Origin: Microbacterium sp.
GTDB lineage: Bacteria > Actinomycetota > Actinomycetes > Actinomycetales > Microbacteriaceae
Assembly (NCBI RefSeq): GCF_017305435.1
Contig: NZ_JAFKIP010000002.1
Coordinates: 434,001-498,000, forward strand
Length of the DNA: 64,000 bases
Direction of reading: 5' to 3'
Of the stretch, positions 8,182 through 15,636 are shown one piece after another. Both the position numbers and the translations under genes were made by a program. The notes beneath the pieces were generated by a model. That model was not told where the DNA came from. It ran no database searches and saw nothing but the letters and a program-made list of their open reading frames with translations. Position 1 is the first letter of the stretch. Each line of letters begins with the position of its first letter.

Positions 8182-9122
8182 TCGTGACCCTGACCGCGAA
8201 CCCGTCGCTCGACCGCACCGTGGCCCTCCGGGAGGCGCTGCGCGCCGGAGAGGTGCAGACGGCGGCGTCCGTGCGGGAAGACGCGGGCGGAAAGGGCATC
8301 AACGTGACCCGTGTTCTCTGCGGGTCCGGCGTCGACAGCGTCGCTGTGCTGCCGCTGGATGCCGAGGATCCCTTCGCGCTCGTCCTGCGCGCGGACGGCG
8401 TGCCGACGAGCCCCGTCGCCATGCACGGCGTCGCGCGTGCGAACCTCACGATCGCGGACCCCGCAGGCGTGACGACCAAGATCAACCTCCCCGGCGTCGC
8501 GCGCAGCGCAGCCGATGGCGCGGCCCTGATCGACGCCGTGGTGGCGGCGTCGCGAGACGCGCGCGGGCTCGTGCTCGCCGGGTCGCTCCCGCCAGGGCTG
8601 CCCGACTCCTTCTACGTCGAGGTGATCGGAGCCGTTCGCGCCGCATCGGAGACGCCTCCCCGCATCGCCGTCGACACCTCCGGTCCCGCGCTTCGCGCCG
8701 TCGTCGATGCCGGCGTCGCCGACCTCATCAAGCCGAACGACGAAGAGCTCGCCGAACTCGCCGGAGTCGCATTGGATCCGGCCGCGCCGCTCGCCGACGC
8801 GGTCGCCGCCGTCGCGGCATCCCTCGTCCCGACCCGGGTCCGGGCGGCCTTCGTGACGCTCGGCGGCGAGGGCGCCGTCCTCGTGACGGCCGGCGGCGTC
8901 TGGCACGGCTCGCCCCCGCCGACGCGCGTGCGCAGCACGGTGGGCGCAGGCGACAGCTCGCTCGCCGGGTTCCTCCTCGCCGAGTCGCGCGGAGCGGACC
9001 CCCAGGAGTGTCTGCGCAGCGGCATCCGCTACGGATCCGCAGCCGCGGCGCTTCCGGGCACTCAGGCGCCCACCCCCGCAGACCTCCTCCCCGGCGACGT
9101 GCCGGTGAGGCCCATCCCCTGA
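8178..9122 (+). CDS. fruK: 1-phosphofructokinase
   Basis: 314 aa PfkB-family sugar kinase that phosphorylates fructose-1-phosphate to fructose-1,6-bisphosphate with ATP. Signatures: TANPSLDRT at the N-terminus, GGKGINVTRVL near residue 38 (substrate-binding Gly-Gly), and GAGDSSLAGF near 255 with the catalytic Asp. GTG 8178 is chosen because it gives the usual N-terminus (VIVTLTANPS), overlaps the upstream stop in GTGA and has GGAGG 10 nt before; GTG 8169 would add three residues. It lies between the regulator and the fructose transporter, which fixes the substrate as the PTS product. Confidence 0.92.
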   Translation: MIVTLTANPSLDRTVALREALRAGEVQTAASVREDAGGKGINVTRVLCGSGVDSVAVLPLDAEDPFALVLRADGVPTSPVAMHGVARANLTIADPAGVTTKINLPGVARSAADGAALIDAVVAASRDARGLVLAGSLPPGLPDSFYVEVIGAVRAASETPPRIAVDTSGPALRAVVDAGVADLIKPNDEELAELAGVALDPAAPLADAVAAVAASLVPTRVRAAFVTLGGEGAVLVTAGGVWHGSPPPTRVRSTVGAGDSSLAGFLLAESRGADPQECLRSGIRYGSAAAALPGTQAPTPADLLPGDVPVRPIP

Positions 9123-9154
9123 AACACCCCATCGAGAGACCACTGGAGGTCATC

Positions 9155-11188
9155 GTGTCCGAGATCATCACCCCGGCGCTCGTCAGCCTCGACGAGCCGT
9201 TGGGCACCGACAAGCGGGCGGTCATCGACGCGCTCGCGGCGCGTGTGGCCGCGACCGGTCGCGCGAGCGATGCCGCCGCCCTCGCCGCGGACGCGTGGAA
9301 GCGCGAGCAGACGGACGAGACCGGCCTGCCGGGCGGCATCGCCATCCCGCACGCCAAGAGCCCTGCCGTGCGCGAGGCGACGCTCGCCTTCGCGCGGCTG
9401 AAGCCGGGCGTCGACTTCGGCGCCGAGGACGGACCCGCCGACCTCGTGTTCCTCATCGCCGCGCCCGACACCGCCGCCGAGGAGCACCTGGCGGTGCTGT
9501 CCCGGCTCGCGCGGGCCTTCATGCGCCCCGACTTCACGGCCGGCCTGCGCGCCGCGGCGACGCCCTCCGACGTGGTCGCCCTCGTGCAGGACGCGGTCTC
9601 CGACACGCCGGCGCCGGCCGCGGCGGCCGCAGCGCCGACGGCGACGACGACGGAACTCGTCGTGGATGGTCGCCCCGCCCGGATCGTGGCCGTAACGGCC
9701 TGCGCGACGGGCATCGCCCACACGTTCATGGCCGCCGACGCGCTGACCGCCGCGGGCAAGGAGCTCGGCATCGACCTCGTGGTCGAGCCTCAGGGGTCCT
9801 CGGGCTACAAGGCCCTCCCGCAACAGGTGATCGATCAGGCGGATGCCGTGATCTTCGCCGTCGACGTGGATGTGCGCGACGAGCAGCGCTTCGCGGGCAA
9901 GCCGGTCGTGCGCGTGCCGGTCAAGAAGGGCATCGAGCACCCGAAGGTCCTCATCGACGAAGCCGTCTCCGCGGTCGGCAACCCGATCGCTCCGCGCGTG
10001 TCGGGGAACGCCGACACGGCGGCGGCCGCACGAGCGGCCGGGGGATCGACCTCGCTCGGCGGGTCCGTCAAGCGGGCCCTCCTCACGGGCGTGAGCTACA
10101 TGATCCCCTTCGTCGCGGGCGGTGGTCTCCTCATCGCCCTCGGATTCCTCCTCGGCGGCTACGAGATCGCGTTCGACGCCGACAAGATCCTCGGCGCATC
10201 GACGCTCTGGAACCTCGGCGACACCTCGCTGATCGTCTACCTCGGCGCGGTGCTGTTCAAGATCGGTGCCCTGTCGTTCGGCTTCCTCGTCCCCGCCCTC
10301 GCGGGGTACATCGCCTACGGCCTCGCCGATCGTCCGGGTATCGCGCCCGGCTTCGTCGCCGGTGCCGTCGCGTCCTTCATGGGCGCCGGGTTCCTCGGCG
10401 GCATCGTCGGCGGTCTGCTCGCCGGACTCGCGGCGTGGTGGCTCAACAGCCTCGACGTGCCCCGCTGGCTGCGCGGCCTCATGCCCGTCGTGATCATTCC
10501 GCTGCTGGCATCCATCTTCGCGTCGGGACTTATGCTCCTCGTCCTCGGCGGGCCGATCGCCTGGCTGACGACGGTCCTCAACGACTGGCTGTCCGGTCTC
10601 ACGGGTGCGGGCGTCATCGTCCTCGGGATCATCCTCGGCCTCATGATGTGCTTCGACCTGGGCGGCCCGGTCAATAAGGTCGCGTACGGCTTCGCCACCG
10701 CGAACCTCGCGGCGGGCATCGCCGGCGACACCCGTTACCTCGAGATCATGGCGGCCGTCATGGCCGCGGGCATGGTGCCGCCCCTCGCGATGGCGCTCGC
10801 GTCGACCGTCCTCGACCGGAAGCTGTTCACCGAGCCCGAGCGTGAGAACGGCAAGGCGGCGTGGCTGCTCGGTGCGGCGTTCATCTCCGAGGGTGCGATC
10901 CCGTTCGCCGCCGCCGATGTCTTCCGTGTCATTCCCGCGATGATGCTCGGCGGCGCCGTCACCGGCGCCCTGTCGATGGCGCTCGGCGTGACGAGCAAGG
11001 CGCCCCACGGAGGCGTGTTCGTCTTCTTCGCGATCGACAACTTCTGGCTGTGGCTGCTGTCGATCGCCGTCGGCACGGTCGTGGCCGCGTTCGCCGTGGT
11101 CGCCCTCAAGCGGTTCGCCCGTCGTCGGCCCGTCGAGGCGGTTTCGTCCGGCGCGCAGAGTGTTCCCACGGCGACCGTGACCGCCTAG
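9155..11188 (+). CDS. fruA: PTS fructose transporter, fused EIIA-EIIB-EIIC
   Basis: 677 aa. EIIA domain at about 1-150 with the phosphoryl-accepting His in GIAIPHAK (His66); EIIB at about 165-265 with the active Cys in TACATGIAHT (near 183); EIIC from about 305 with multiple hydrophobic segments and the fructose-family GGPVNK motif. It takes up fructose and phosphorylates it to fructose-1-phosphate, the FruK substrate. Start GTG 9155 has CTGGAGG before it; a longer open frame upstream is only an overlap with fruK. An Ala/Thr-rich linker joins EIIA to EIIB. The stop TAG is part of a -10-like TAGTCT that may serve ptsH. Confidence 0.93.
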   Translation: MSEIITPALVSLDEPLGTDKRAVIDALAARVAATGRASDAAALAADAWKREQTDETGLPGGIAIPHAKSPAVREATLAFARLKPGVDFGAEDGPADLVFLIAAPDTAAEEHLAVLSRLARAFMRPDFTAGLRAAATPSDVVALVQDAVSDTPAPAAAAAAPTATTTELVVDGRPARIVAVTACATGIAHTFMAADALTAAGKELGIDLVVEPQGSSGYKALPQQVIDQADAVIFAVDVDVRDEQRFAGKPVVRVPVKKGIEHPKVLIDEAVSAVGNPIAPRVSGNADTAAAARAAGGSTSLGGSVKRALLTGVSYMIPFVAGGGLLIALGFLLGGYEIAFDADKILGASTLWNLGDTSLIVYLGAVLFKIGALSFGFLVPALAGYIAYGLADRPGIAPGFVAGAVASFMGAGFLGGIVGGLLAGLAAWWLNSLDVPRWLRGLMPVVIIPLLASIFASGLMLLVLGGPIAWLTTVLNDWLSGLTGAGVIVLGIILGLMMCFDLGGPVNKVAYGFATANLAAGIAGDTRYLEIMAAVMAAGMVPPLAMALASTVLDRKLFTEPERENGKAAWLLGAAFISEGAIPFAAADVFRVIPAMMLGGAVTGALSMALGVTSKAPHGGVFVFFAIDNFWLWLLSIAVGTVVAAFAVVALKRFARRRPVEAVSSGAQSVPTATVTA

Positions 11189-11227
11189 TCTCGAAGAGAC
11201 GATCCACCCACCATCCAGGAGGACCCC

Positions 11228-11500
11228 ATGGCAGAACGCCAGGCCACCGTCGCCAGCAGCTCAGGCCTGCACGCCCGCCCCGCGAAGCTCTTCGTGCAGG
11301 CCGTGCAGCAGACCGGCATCCCCGTCACGATCGCCACCGAGGGCGGACCTGACCTCAACGCCGGCAGCATCCTGACCCTCATGGGCCTGGGCGCGACTCA
11401 GGGCACGGTCGTCACGCTGAAGGCTGAGGGTGAGGGCGCCGATGCAGCGCTCGACAGCCTCGTGACCTTCCTCGAGACGGATCACGACGCCGAGGGCTGA
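11228..11500 (+). CDS. ptsH: phosphocarrier protein HPr
   Basis: 90 aa. GLHARPA places the phosphorylated His at 15, and a Ser lies at 47 in NAGSILTLMGLGA, the site of regulatory phosphorylation in Firmicutes. It carries phosphate from enzyme I to FruA. AGGAGG precedes the ATG. The candidate -10 TAGTCT (11186-11191) overlaps the fruA stop, so it can be read with the operon or alone. No ptsI lies in this window. Confidence 0.95.
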   Translation: MAERQATVASSSGLHARPAKLFVQAVQQTGIPVTIATEGGPDLNAGSILTLMGLGATQGTVVTLKAEGEGADAALDSLVTFLETDHDAEG

Positions 11501-11512
11501 GCCTCCGCGACG

Positions 11513-11568
11513 ACGACGGATGCCGCGACCGCCCGCTCATCGAGAGCGGAGGCCGCGGCATCCGTCGT
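11513..11568. terminator. fructose operon terminator
   Basis: 15-bp perfect stem (ACGACGGATGCCGCG and its complement) with a 26-nt loop, between the convergent ptsH and the gene ending at 11570; ends in TTT. Both arms contain the over-represented heptamer GGATGCC/GGCATCC. Confidence 0.75.
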
Positions 11569-11569
11569 T

Positions 11570-12202
11570 TCACATCTCGTACGAATCGCCGGGTTCGAGC
11601 GTCAGGAACTCGCCGCCGTGCTGTGCGGTCGCCCAGGCGAGGCGTGCGCGATGCATCTCCAGCCCCGAGCGCGAGAGCGTCATGTCGTGCGTGCCGAACG
11701 CGTGGCGCGGCCCCGCGGCGAGGACGAAGTCCATCGCGTCGCCGATCTTCAGCCACGGGGCGCCGATGGGGGCGGCGAGCATGTCGATCTCGGTGTGCTT
11801 CGGCACCGCGTACGAGTCGCCCGGATAGTAGAACGCGTCGTTGACGAGGACGCCGACGTTGTCGATGACGGGGATCGACGAGTGGATGACGCTGTGCCGC
11901 CCGCCATGGAACGTCATCGTGAAGGGGCCCGCCGTCACGGTGTCGCCGGGGGAGACGACGGTCACATCGGCCGCGGCGGCGGCGACACCGGCCGTCCCGT
12001 AGACGGGAACCCCCGGCGCGTCGCGTCGCAGCCGTTCGAGATGCTCCGGCGTCCAGTGGTCTGGGTGCTCGTGGGTGATGACCACGGCCGCGAGCCCGTG
12101 GAGGGCGCTGAGCGGCAATGTGAACGATCCCGGGTCGATGATCAGCTGCTTCCCGTCCGACTCGAGACGGAGGCAGGCATGCTCGTGCTTCGTGATGCGC
12201 AT
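11570..12202 (-). CDS. metallo-beta-lactamase-fold hydrolase (UPF0173-like)
   Basis: 210 aa from ATG 12202. Carries the metal-binding motif THEHPDHW (His44, His46, Asp48, His49), a later GGRHS and GDSY that supply further ligands, consistent with the L-ascorbate-6-phosphate-lactonase-like (UlaG/UPF0173) branch of the fold. Soluble, no signal peptide. The actual substrate is unknown. The long open frame extending upstream runs across the tRNA-Glu gene and is not coding. It is convergent with the fructose operon and is separated from it by a terminator. Confidence 0.85.
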   Translation of the reverse strand: MRITKHEHACLRLESDGKQLIIDPGSFTLPLSALHGLAAVVITHEHPDHWTPEHLERLRRDAPGVPVYGTAGVAAAAADVTVVSPGDTVTAGPFTMTFHGGRHSVIHSSIPVIDNVGVLVNDAFYYPGDSYAVPKHTEIDMLAAPIGAPWLKIGDAMDFVLAAGPRHAFGTHDMTLSRSGLEMHRARLAWATAQHGGEFLTLEPGDSYEM

Positions 12203-12270
12203 GTCCACAGTCAACGCCCGTGACGGTGCGGAGGCAACCCGCTCGGGGGCCGTGCGAGGTCGGGCTCGAT

Positions 12271-12300
12271 TTGGCGTGGTCGTCACGACCATGGCATAAT
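12271..12300 (+). promoter_or_regulatory. tRNA-Glu promoter
   Basis: TTGGCG (12271-12276), 18-bp spacer, CATAAT (12295-12300), about 43 bp upstream of the tRNA-Glu 5' end. Confidence 0.65.
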
Positions 12301-12343
12301 CGAACGGTTGCCTGATCCGCGAAGGAGAGGGAAACGCCGGTGA

Positions 12344-12419
12344 GGCCCCATCGTATAGCGGCCTAGTACGCCGCCCTCTCACGGCGGTAACGCGGGTTCG
12401 AATCCCGCTGGGGTCACCA
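12344..12419 (+). tRNA. tRNA-Glu (anticodon CTC)
   Basis: Acceptor GGCCCCA/TGGGGTC with one G-U pair, anticodon stem CCGCC/GGCGG around the loop CTCTCAC (anticodon CTC), T-arm GCGGGTTCGAATCCCGC, discriminator A and encoded CCA (12417-12419). Confidence 0.97.
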
Positions 12420-12423
12420 CAGT

Positions 12424-12459
12424 GAAAGAAGCCCGGTCCGATCGGACCGGGCTTCTTTC
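12424..12459. terminator. bidirectional terminator, perfect 36-bp palindrome
   Basis: GAAAGAAGCCCGGTCCGA followed by its exact reverse complement ending in CTTCTTTC. It serves both tRNA-Glu and the converging DUF4349 gene. The centre CGATCG and AGAAG flanks are the same as in the palindrome at 5616. Confidence 0.88.
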
Positions 12460-12465
12460 GTTCGC

Positions 12466-13575
12466 TCACGCCTCCGGGTCAGGGGAGTCGGCGCGCGCGT
12501 GCGCGCGCCGACGGACGATCCGACGCACCACCCAGACGACGAGAACGACCACGGCCGCAACGCCGACCCAGGGCAGCAGGAACCCGATCGCCACGACGAG
12601 GCCGTTCAGCGTCGCGACGAGGCCGTTCCACCCCGCGTTCACGCCGTCCCCGAATCCGGCGGGGTTCGCCGACGTCGCGGGCGCAGGCCCCGTGACCGTC
12701 ACCGTCAGCGACGACATCGCGACTTGACCGTCGAGCCATGTCAGCTGCTGACGGAGCGAATCGAGCTCGCCCTGCCGCTCGGCGAGCGCGGACTCGGCGG
12801 CGATGAGGTCGGAGGTCGATGTCGCCTGACCCATCAGCTCCGTCAGTCGAGTGACGGATGCCTCGAGCGATGTCACTCGGGCACGCAGATCCACCGTCTC
12901 GGTCGTCACGTCGCGACGGTCGACCTGGGTGGCGGTGACCTCGCCCACCTGGGCGAGATCGGCGATCGTGTCGCTCAGGGCATCCGCGGGGACGCGGACG
13001 GTGATCCACGCGCCCTGCGGGATCGGGTCGGTCGGGAGGGCGGGAGCCACCCCGCCGGTCGTGTCGTAGACGACGGGGTTGCCGCCGAGGCTGAGCGACT
13101 CGACGTATCCGCCCGCCGCGCTGGCCGCCGCGGTGATCTCGTCGATCGCGGCGCGGGTGTCCACGGCCGTCACGCTCGCGGACGCCGTCGAGATCACCTC
13201 GCGCGCGGTGTCCGCTGCGGCGCCCGCCGGCGCACCGCCGGACAGCGCCTTGCTGTCGAACGAGGTCGCGCCGGAACCCTCCATCGTGGCGGGCTGCTCC
13301 GCCGTGACGACGGAGCCGGAGCCGGAGCTCGCGGCGAGGCTCGGCGCGATGACGGCGGCGACCGCGACGAACGCGGCGGCTGCCGCCGTACCCATCCAGA
13401 CGCGTCCGCGTCGGACGGCGCGCGCGCGGGCGTGCTCCGCCTCCTGCGCGGCGGTGATCGCCGCGGTGCTCCGCTCGTCGGAGATTCGGGCGAACAGCGT
13501 CGCCTCGATCTCGTCGCGTCGCGCGTCGGTGAGTTCGGGCAGCGTGATGTCTGCGGCGTTCATATCCCTCGTCAT
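12466..13575 (-). CDS. DUF4349 membrane protein coupled to an ECF sigma factor
   Basis: 369 aa. Order: an acidic/basic cytoplasmic N-terminus (1-58), a membrane segment (about 60-82), an extracytoplasmic DUF4349 region with a paired-helix section around 220-300 (SLEASVTRLTELM), a second membrane segment (about 325-350) and a basic tail (RRIVRRRAHARA). ATG 13575 overlaps the sigma-factor stop in ATGA and has GGAGGGG before it, so the two are translationally coupled. The position is that of an anti-sigma factor; the N-terminal segment has no zinc anti-sigma HxxxCxxC motif. An anti-sigma or sensor role is inferred from context only. Confidence 0.8.
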   Translation of the reverse strand: MTRDMNAADITLPELTDARRDEIEATLFARISDERSTAAITAAQEAEHARARAVRRGRVWMGTAAAAAFVAVAAVIAPSLAASSGSGSVVTAEQPATMEGSGATSFDSKALSGGAPAGAAADTAREVISTASASVTAVDTRAAIDEITAAASAAGGYVESLSLGGNPVVYDTTGGVAPALPTDPIPQGAWITVRVPADALSDTIADLAQVGEVTATQVDRRDVTTETVDLRARVTSLEASVTRLTELMGQATSTSDLIAAESALAERQGELDSLRQQLTWLDGQVAMSSLTVTVTGPAPATSANPAGFGDGVNAGWNGLVATLNGLVVAIGFLLPWVGVAAVVVLVVWVVRRIVRRRAHARADSPDPEA

Positions 13576-14132
13576 GTCCCCTCCGCGGCGATCGTGCCGC
13601 GCAGTCGTGTGCGGATGCGGGAGAGGCGATTTCGGACGACACCGTGCGAGACCCCGAGCGCTTCGGCGGCGGCGCCGTAGGCGTAGCCCTCCTCGGCGCA
13701 CAGGCGGAAGATCTGCTGATCGAGTGGCGACAGCGTCCCGACCTCCGCGATGATCCGCTCCGCCAGGGCGGCATCCACCACCTGCTGCTCGACATCGACC
13801 GTCGCGGGGAGGGCCTCGTCGAGTGCGGCCGAGGTGTGGAGGCGGTCGCGCTGCAGGCGTCGGATGCGGTTGGCCGCCTGGAAGCGGCAGATCGTCACGA
13901 GCCACGGAAGGAGAGATTCGCCGGCCAGATCCAGGCCGGGCAGCTTCCGCCATGCGGCGAGGAACGTCTCCTGCAGCACGTCCTCGGCATCCGCCGTCGT
14001 TCTCACCAGGGAATGCGCGAGCCAATACACCGGCCGCGCATAGGCGCGATACAGCGCCCGGAAGGCCTCGTCGCTGCCGCGGGCTGCGGCAGCGACCAAC
14101 TCCGCGTCGCTCGGGGATTCTCGCTCGGTCAT
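13572..14132 (-). CDS. ECF (sigma-70 family) RNA polymerase sigma factor
   Basis: 186 aa from ATG 14132, immediately preceded by GAGGAGAAC; a longer frame to 14216 lacks such a site. Region 2 (about 25-95) includes AEDVLQETFLAAWR, and region 4 (about 125-180) contains the helix-turn-helix YAYGAAAEALGVSHGVVRNRLSR. The two regions alone make it an ECF-type factor. Cotranscribed with the DUF4349 membrane protein, so it probably answers an envelope signal. Target promoters cannot be read from this window. Confidence 0.9.
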   Translation of the reverse strand: MTERESPSDAELVAAAARGSDEAFRALYRAYARPVYWLAHSLVRTTADAEDVLQETFLAAWRKLPGLDLAGESLLPWLVTICRFQAANRIRRLQRDRLHTSAALDEALPATVDVEQQVVDAALAERIIAEVGTLSPLDQQIFRLCAEEGYAYGAAAEALGVSHGVVRNRLSRIRTRLRGTIAAEGT

Positions 14133-14243
14133 GTTCTCCTCGTCTGTTCCCACCCTGGCAGTGTCGGCGGCGGCGCACACGTCTCGGATCGGCATCGAGT
14201 CGGGGGACTTTCTCACGGCGCGGTCCCTGTATCCTTGTGCGAG

Positions 14244-14357
14244 CGAGAGGGAGTATCCCGCCTCGCGCGTCCCGTCAATACGGGCCCCGTCGTCGGAGCC
14301 CCGGGCGCGCGCCGCCCCGGGTCGAGCACATCGGCCGGAGCGGGGGAGAGACTTTCG
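14244..14357 (+). ncRNA. probable yybP-ykoY (manganese) riboswitch upstream of terC
   Basis: P1 can pair CGAGAG (14244-14249) with CTTTCG (14352-14357). Next to P1 lies the conserved-looking GGGAGTA; a small stem CCCG/CGGG (14271-14284) encloses TCAATA, giving the CGTCAATACG block typical of this class; GAGAGACTTT closes the 3' side. The element sits directly in front of a TerC-family gene, the classic target of yybP-ykoY RNAs, which sense Mn2+. A TATCCT -10-like box lies at 14230-14235. Identification is by eye; a covariance-model search would decide. Confidence 0.75.
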
Positions 14358-14386
14358 ACGTCAATCGTCCCCTCCGAAAGGTCCGC

Positions 14387-15457
14387 ATGGAGCTTCCCGT
14401 CTGGTTCGAAGTCGGCTCTCTCGTCGTCCTCGTCCTCATCCTCGTCGCCGATCTGCTGCTGATCCTCAAGCGGCCGCACATCCCGTCGACCCGCGAATCG
14501 ACGCTCTGGGTCGTCTTCTATGTGACGCTCGCCCTCATCTTCGCCGGAATGCTCTGGCTGTTCGCCGGGCACGAGTTCGCGGGACAGTTCATCGCCGGAT
14601 GGCTGACCGAGTACAGCCTCTCGATCGACAACCTCTTCGTCTTCGTCCTGATCATGGGCCAGTTCGCCGTACCGCGCCGCTACCAGCAGGAAGTGCTGAT
14701 GGTGGGCATCATCATCGCGCTCATCCTGCGCGGGCTGTTCATCCTCGCGGGCGCCGCCATCATCGAGCAGTTCAGCTGGGTGTTCTACATCTTCGGCGCC
14801 TTCCTCATCTGGACGGCGTGGCGGCAGGCCTTCCCCGGCGGGGACCACGACGAGGATGTCAAGCAGGAGTCGTTCATCGTGCGGACCCTCCGTCGCATGG
14901 TCGACATCAGCGACGACTACGACGGCGCCAAGGTGCGGACGGTCGTGAACGGCAAGAAGATCTTCACGCCGATGATCATCGTCTTCGCCGCGATCGGCAT
15001 GACCGACCTCCTCTTCGCGATCGACTCCATCCCGGCGATCTTCGGCATCACGCAGAATCCGTTCATCGTGTTCACCGCGAACCTGTTCGCTCTGATGGGC
15101 CTGCGCCAGCTCTACTTCCTCCTCGGCGACCTTCTCGACCGGCTCAAGTACCTGCACTACGGCATCGCGTTCATCCTCGCCTTCATCGGCGTGAAGCTCT
15201 TCTTCCACGCGATGCACGTCAACGAGTTGCCGTTCATCAACGGCGGCGATCACATCGACTGGGCCCCGGAGATCTCGACGTGGATGTCGCTGGGCGTCAT
15301 CATCCTGTCGATGGTGGTCGCGACGGTCGCGAGCCTCGCGGCCTCTGCGCGCGAGCGCCGCGCCGCGCCCGCCGGCACCGCGCCGGAGACGCCGCGGGAG
15401 GCCGCGGATGCCGTCGCGGAGGAGAAGGGCACCCCGCCGACCGTCGACGGCCCCTGA
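14387..15457 (+). CDS. TerC/Alx-family integral membrane protein
   Basis: 356 aa with about nine hydrophobic segments. Family signatures are the acidic membrane motifs EYSLSIDNLFVF and GMTDLLFAIDSIPA, thought to handle divalent cations. TerC/Alx proteins are linked to manganese export or metal homeostasis; the riboswitch upstream supports Mn. Start ATG 14387 lies 30 nt after the riboswitch, preceded by CGAAAGG. The C-terminus is a hydrophilic Ala/Glu tail. The old name 'tellurium resistance' need not apply. Confidence 0.9.
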   Translation: MELPVWFEVGSLVVLVLILVADLLLILKRPHIPSTRESTLWVVFYVTLALIFAGMLWLFAGHEFAGQFIAGWLTEYSLSIDNLFVFVLIMGQFAVPRRYQQEVLMVGIIIALILRGLFILAGAAIIEQFSWVFYIFGAFLIWTAWRQAFPGGDHDEDVKQESFIVRTLRRMVDISDDYDGAKVRTVVNGKKIFTPMIIVFAAIGMTDLLFAIDSIPAIFGITQNPFIVFTANLFALMGLRQLYFLLGDLLDRLKYLHYGIAFILAFIGVKLFFHAMHVNELPFINGGDHIDWAPEISTWMSLGVIILSMVVATVASLAASARERRAAPAGTAPETPREAADAVAEEKGTPPTVDGP

Positions 15458-15512
15458 CCCCTTCGCGTATCGAGGATGGGAGGCGGCGGGCGAGGCGAGC
15501 CGCGTGCGGTGG

Positions 15513-15575
15513 TAGTCTGACCCCGTGCGGATCGCTCGCCTCCTCCTTAGCGGCCGCGACGAGATCTCGTTCTGA
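15513..15575 (+). CDS. leuC leader peptide with leaderless promoter (VRIARLLLSGRDEISF)
   Basis: A 16-codon ORF at 15525-15575, preceded by a -10-like TAGTCT (15513-15518) exactly 6 nt before the GTG, so translation would begin at the first base of the RNA. Codons 6-8 are Leu-Leu-Leu (CTC CTC CTT, 15540-15548); CTT is rare in this GC-rich genome. Leu runs in short ORFs upstream of leucine genes are the hallmark of ribosome-mediated attenuation (E. coli leuL is the classic case). The stop codon lies within the loop of the hairpin described separately. The role is inferred; the coding signal is directly visible. Confidence 0.72.
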
Positions 15576-15592
15576 GCCCTCTCTCGTCGCGG
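15554..15592 (+). promoter_or_regulatory. attenuator-like hairpin of the leuCD leader
   Basis: CCGCGACGAGA (15554-15564) pairs perfectly with TCTCGTCGCGG (15582-15592), 11 bp, overlapping the end of the leader peptide. No U-run follows. A competing pairing is possible: TCTCGTTCT (15565-15573) is perfectly complementary to AGAACGAGA (15623-15631), which overlaps the leuC Shine-Dalgarno GGAG (15621-15624). Both cannot form freely together, so a switch acting on leuC translation is plausible. Which state is favoured by leucine I cannot deduce. Confidence 0.6.
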
Positions 15593-15636
15593 AGTCCGTG
15601 CTGGGCCTCATCCGCTAGCAGGAGAACGAGACTGAC

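Noticed and set aside
9062..11008. 648-codon minus-strand ORF over the fructose transporter
   Set aside because: Antisense shadow; FruA motifs on the + strand settle the matter.
14387..15457. Tellurite-resistance operon
   Set aside because: Only a TerC-family gene is present, with no terZABDE; the leader points to manganese.
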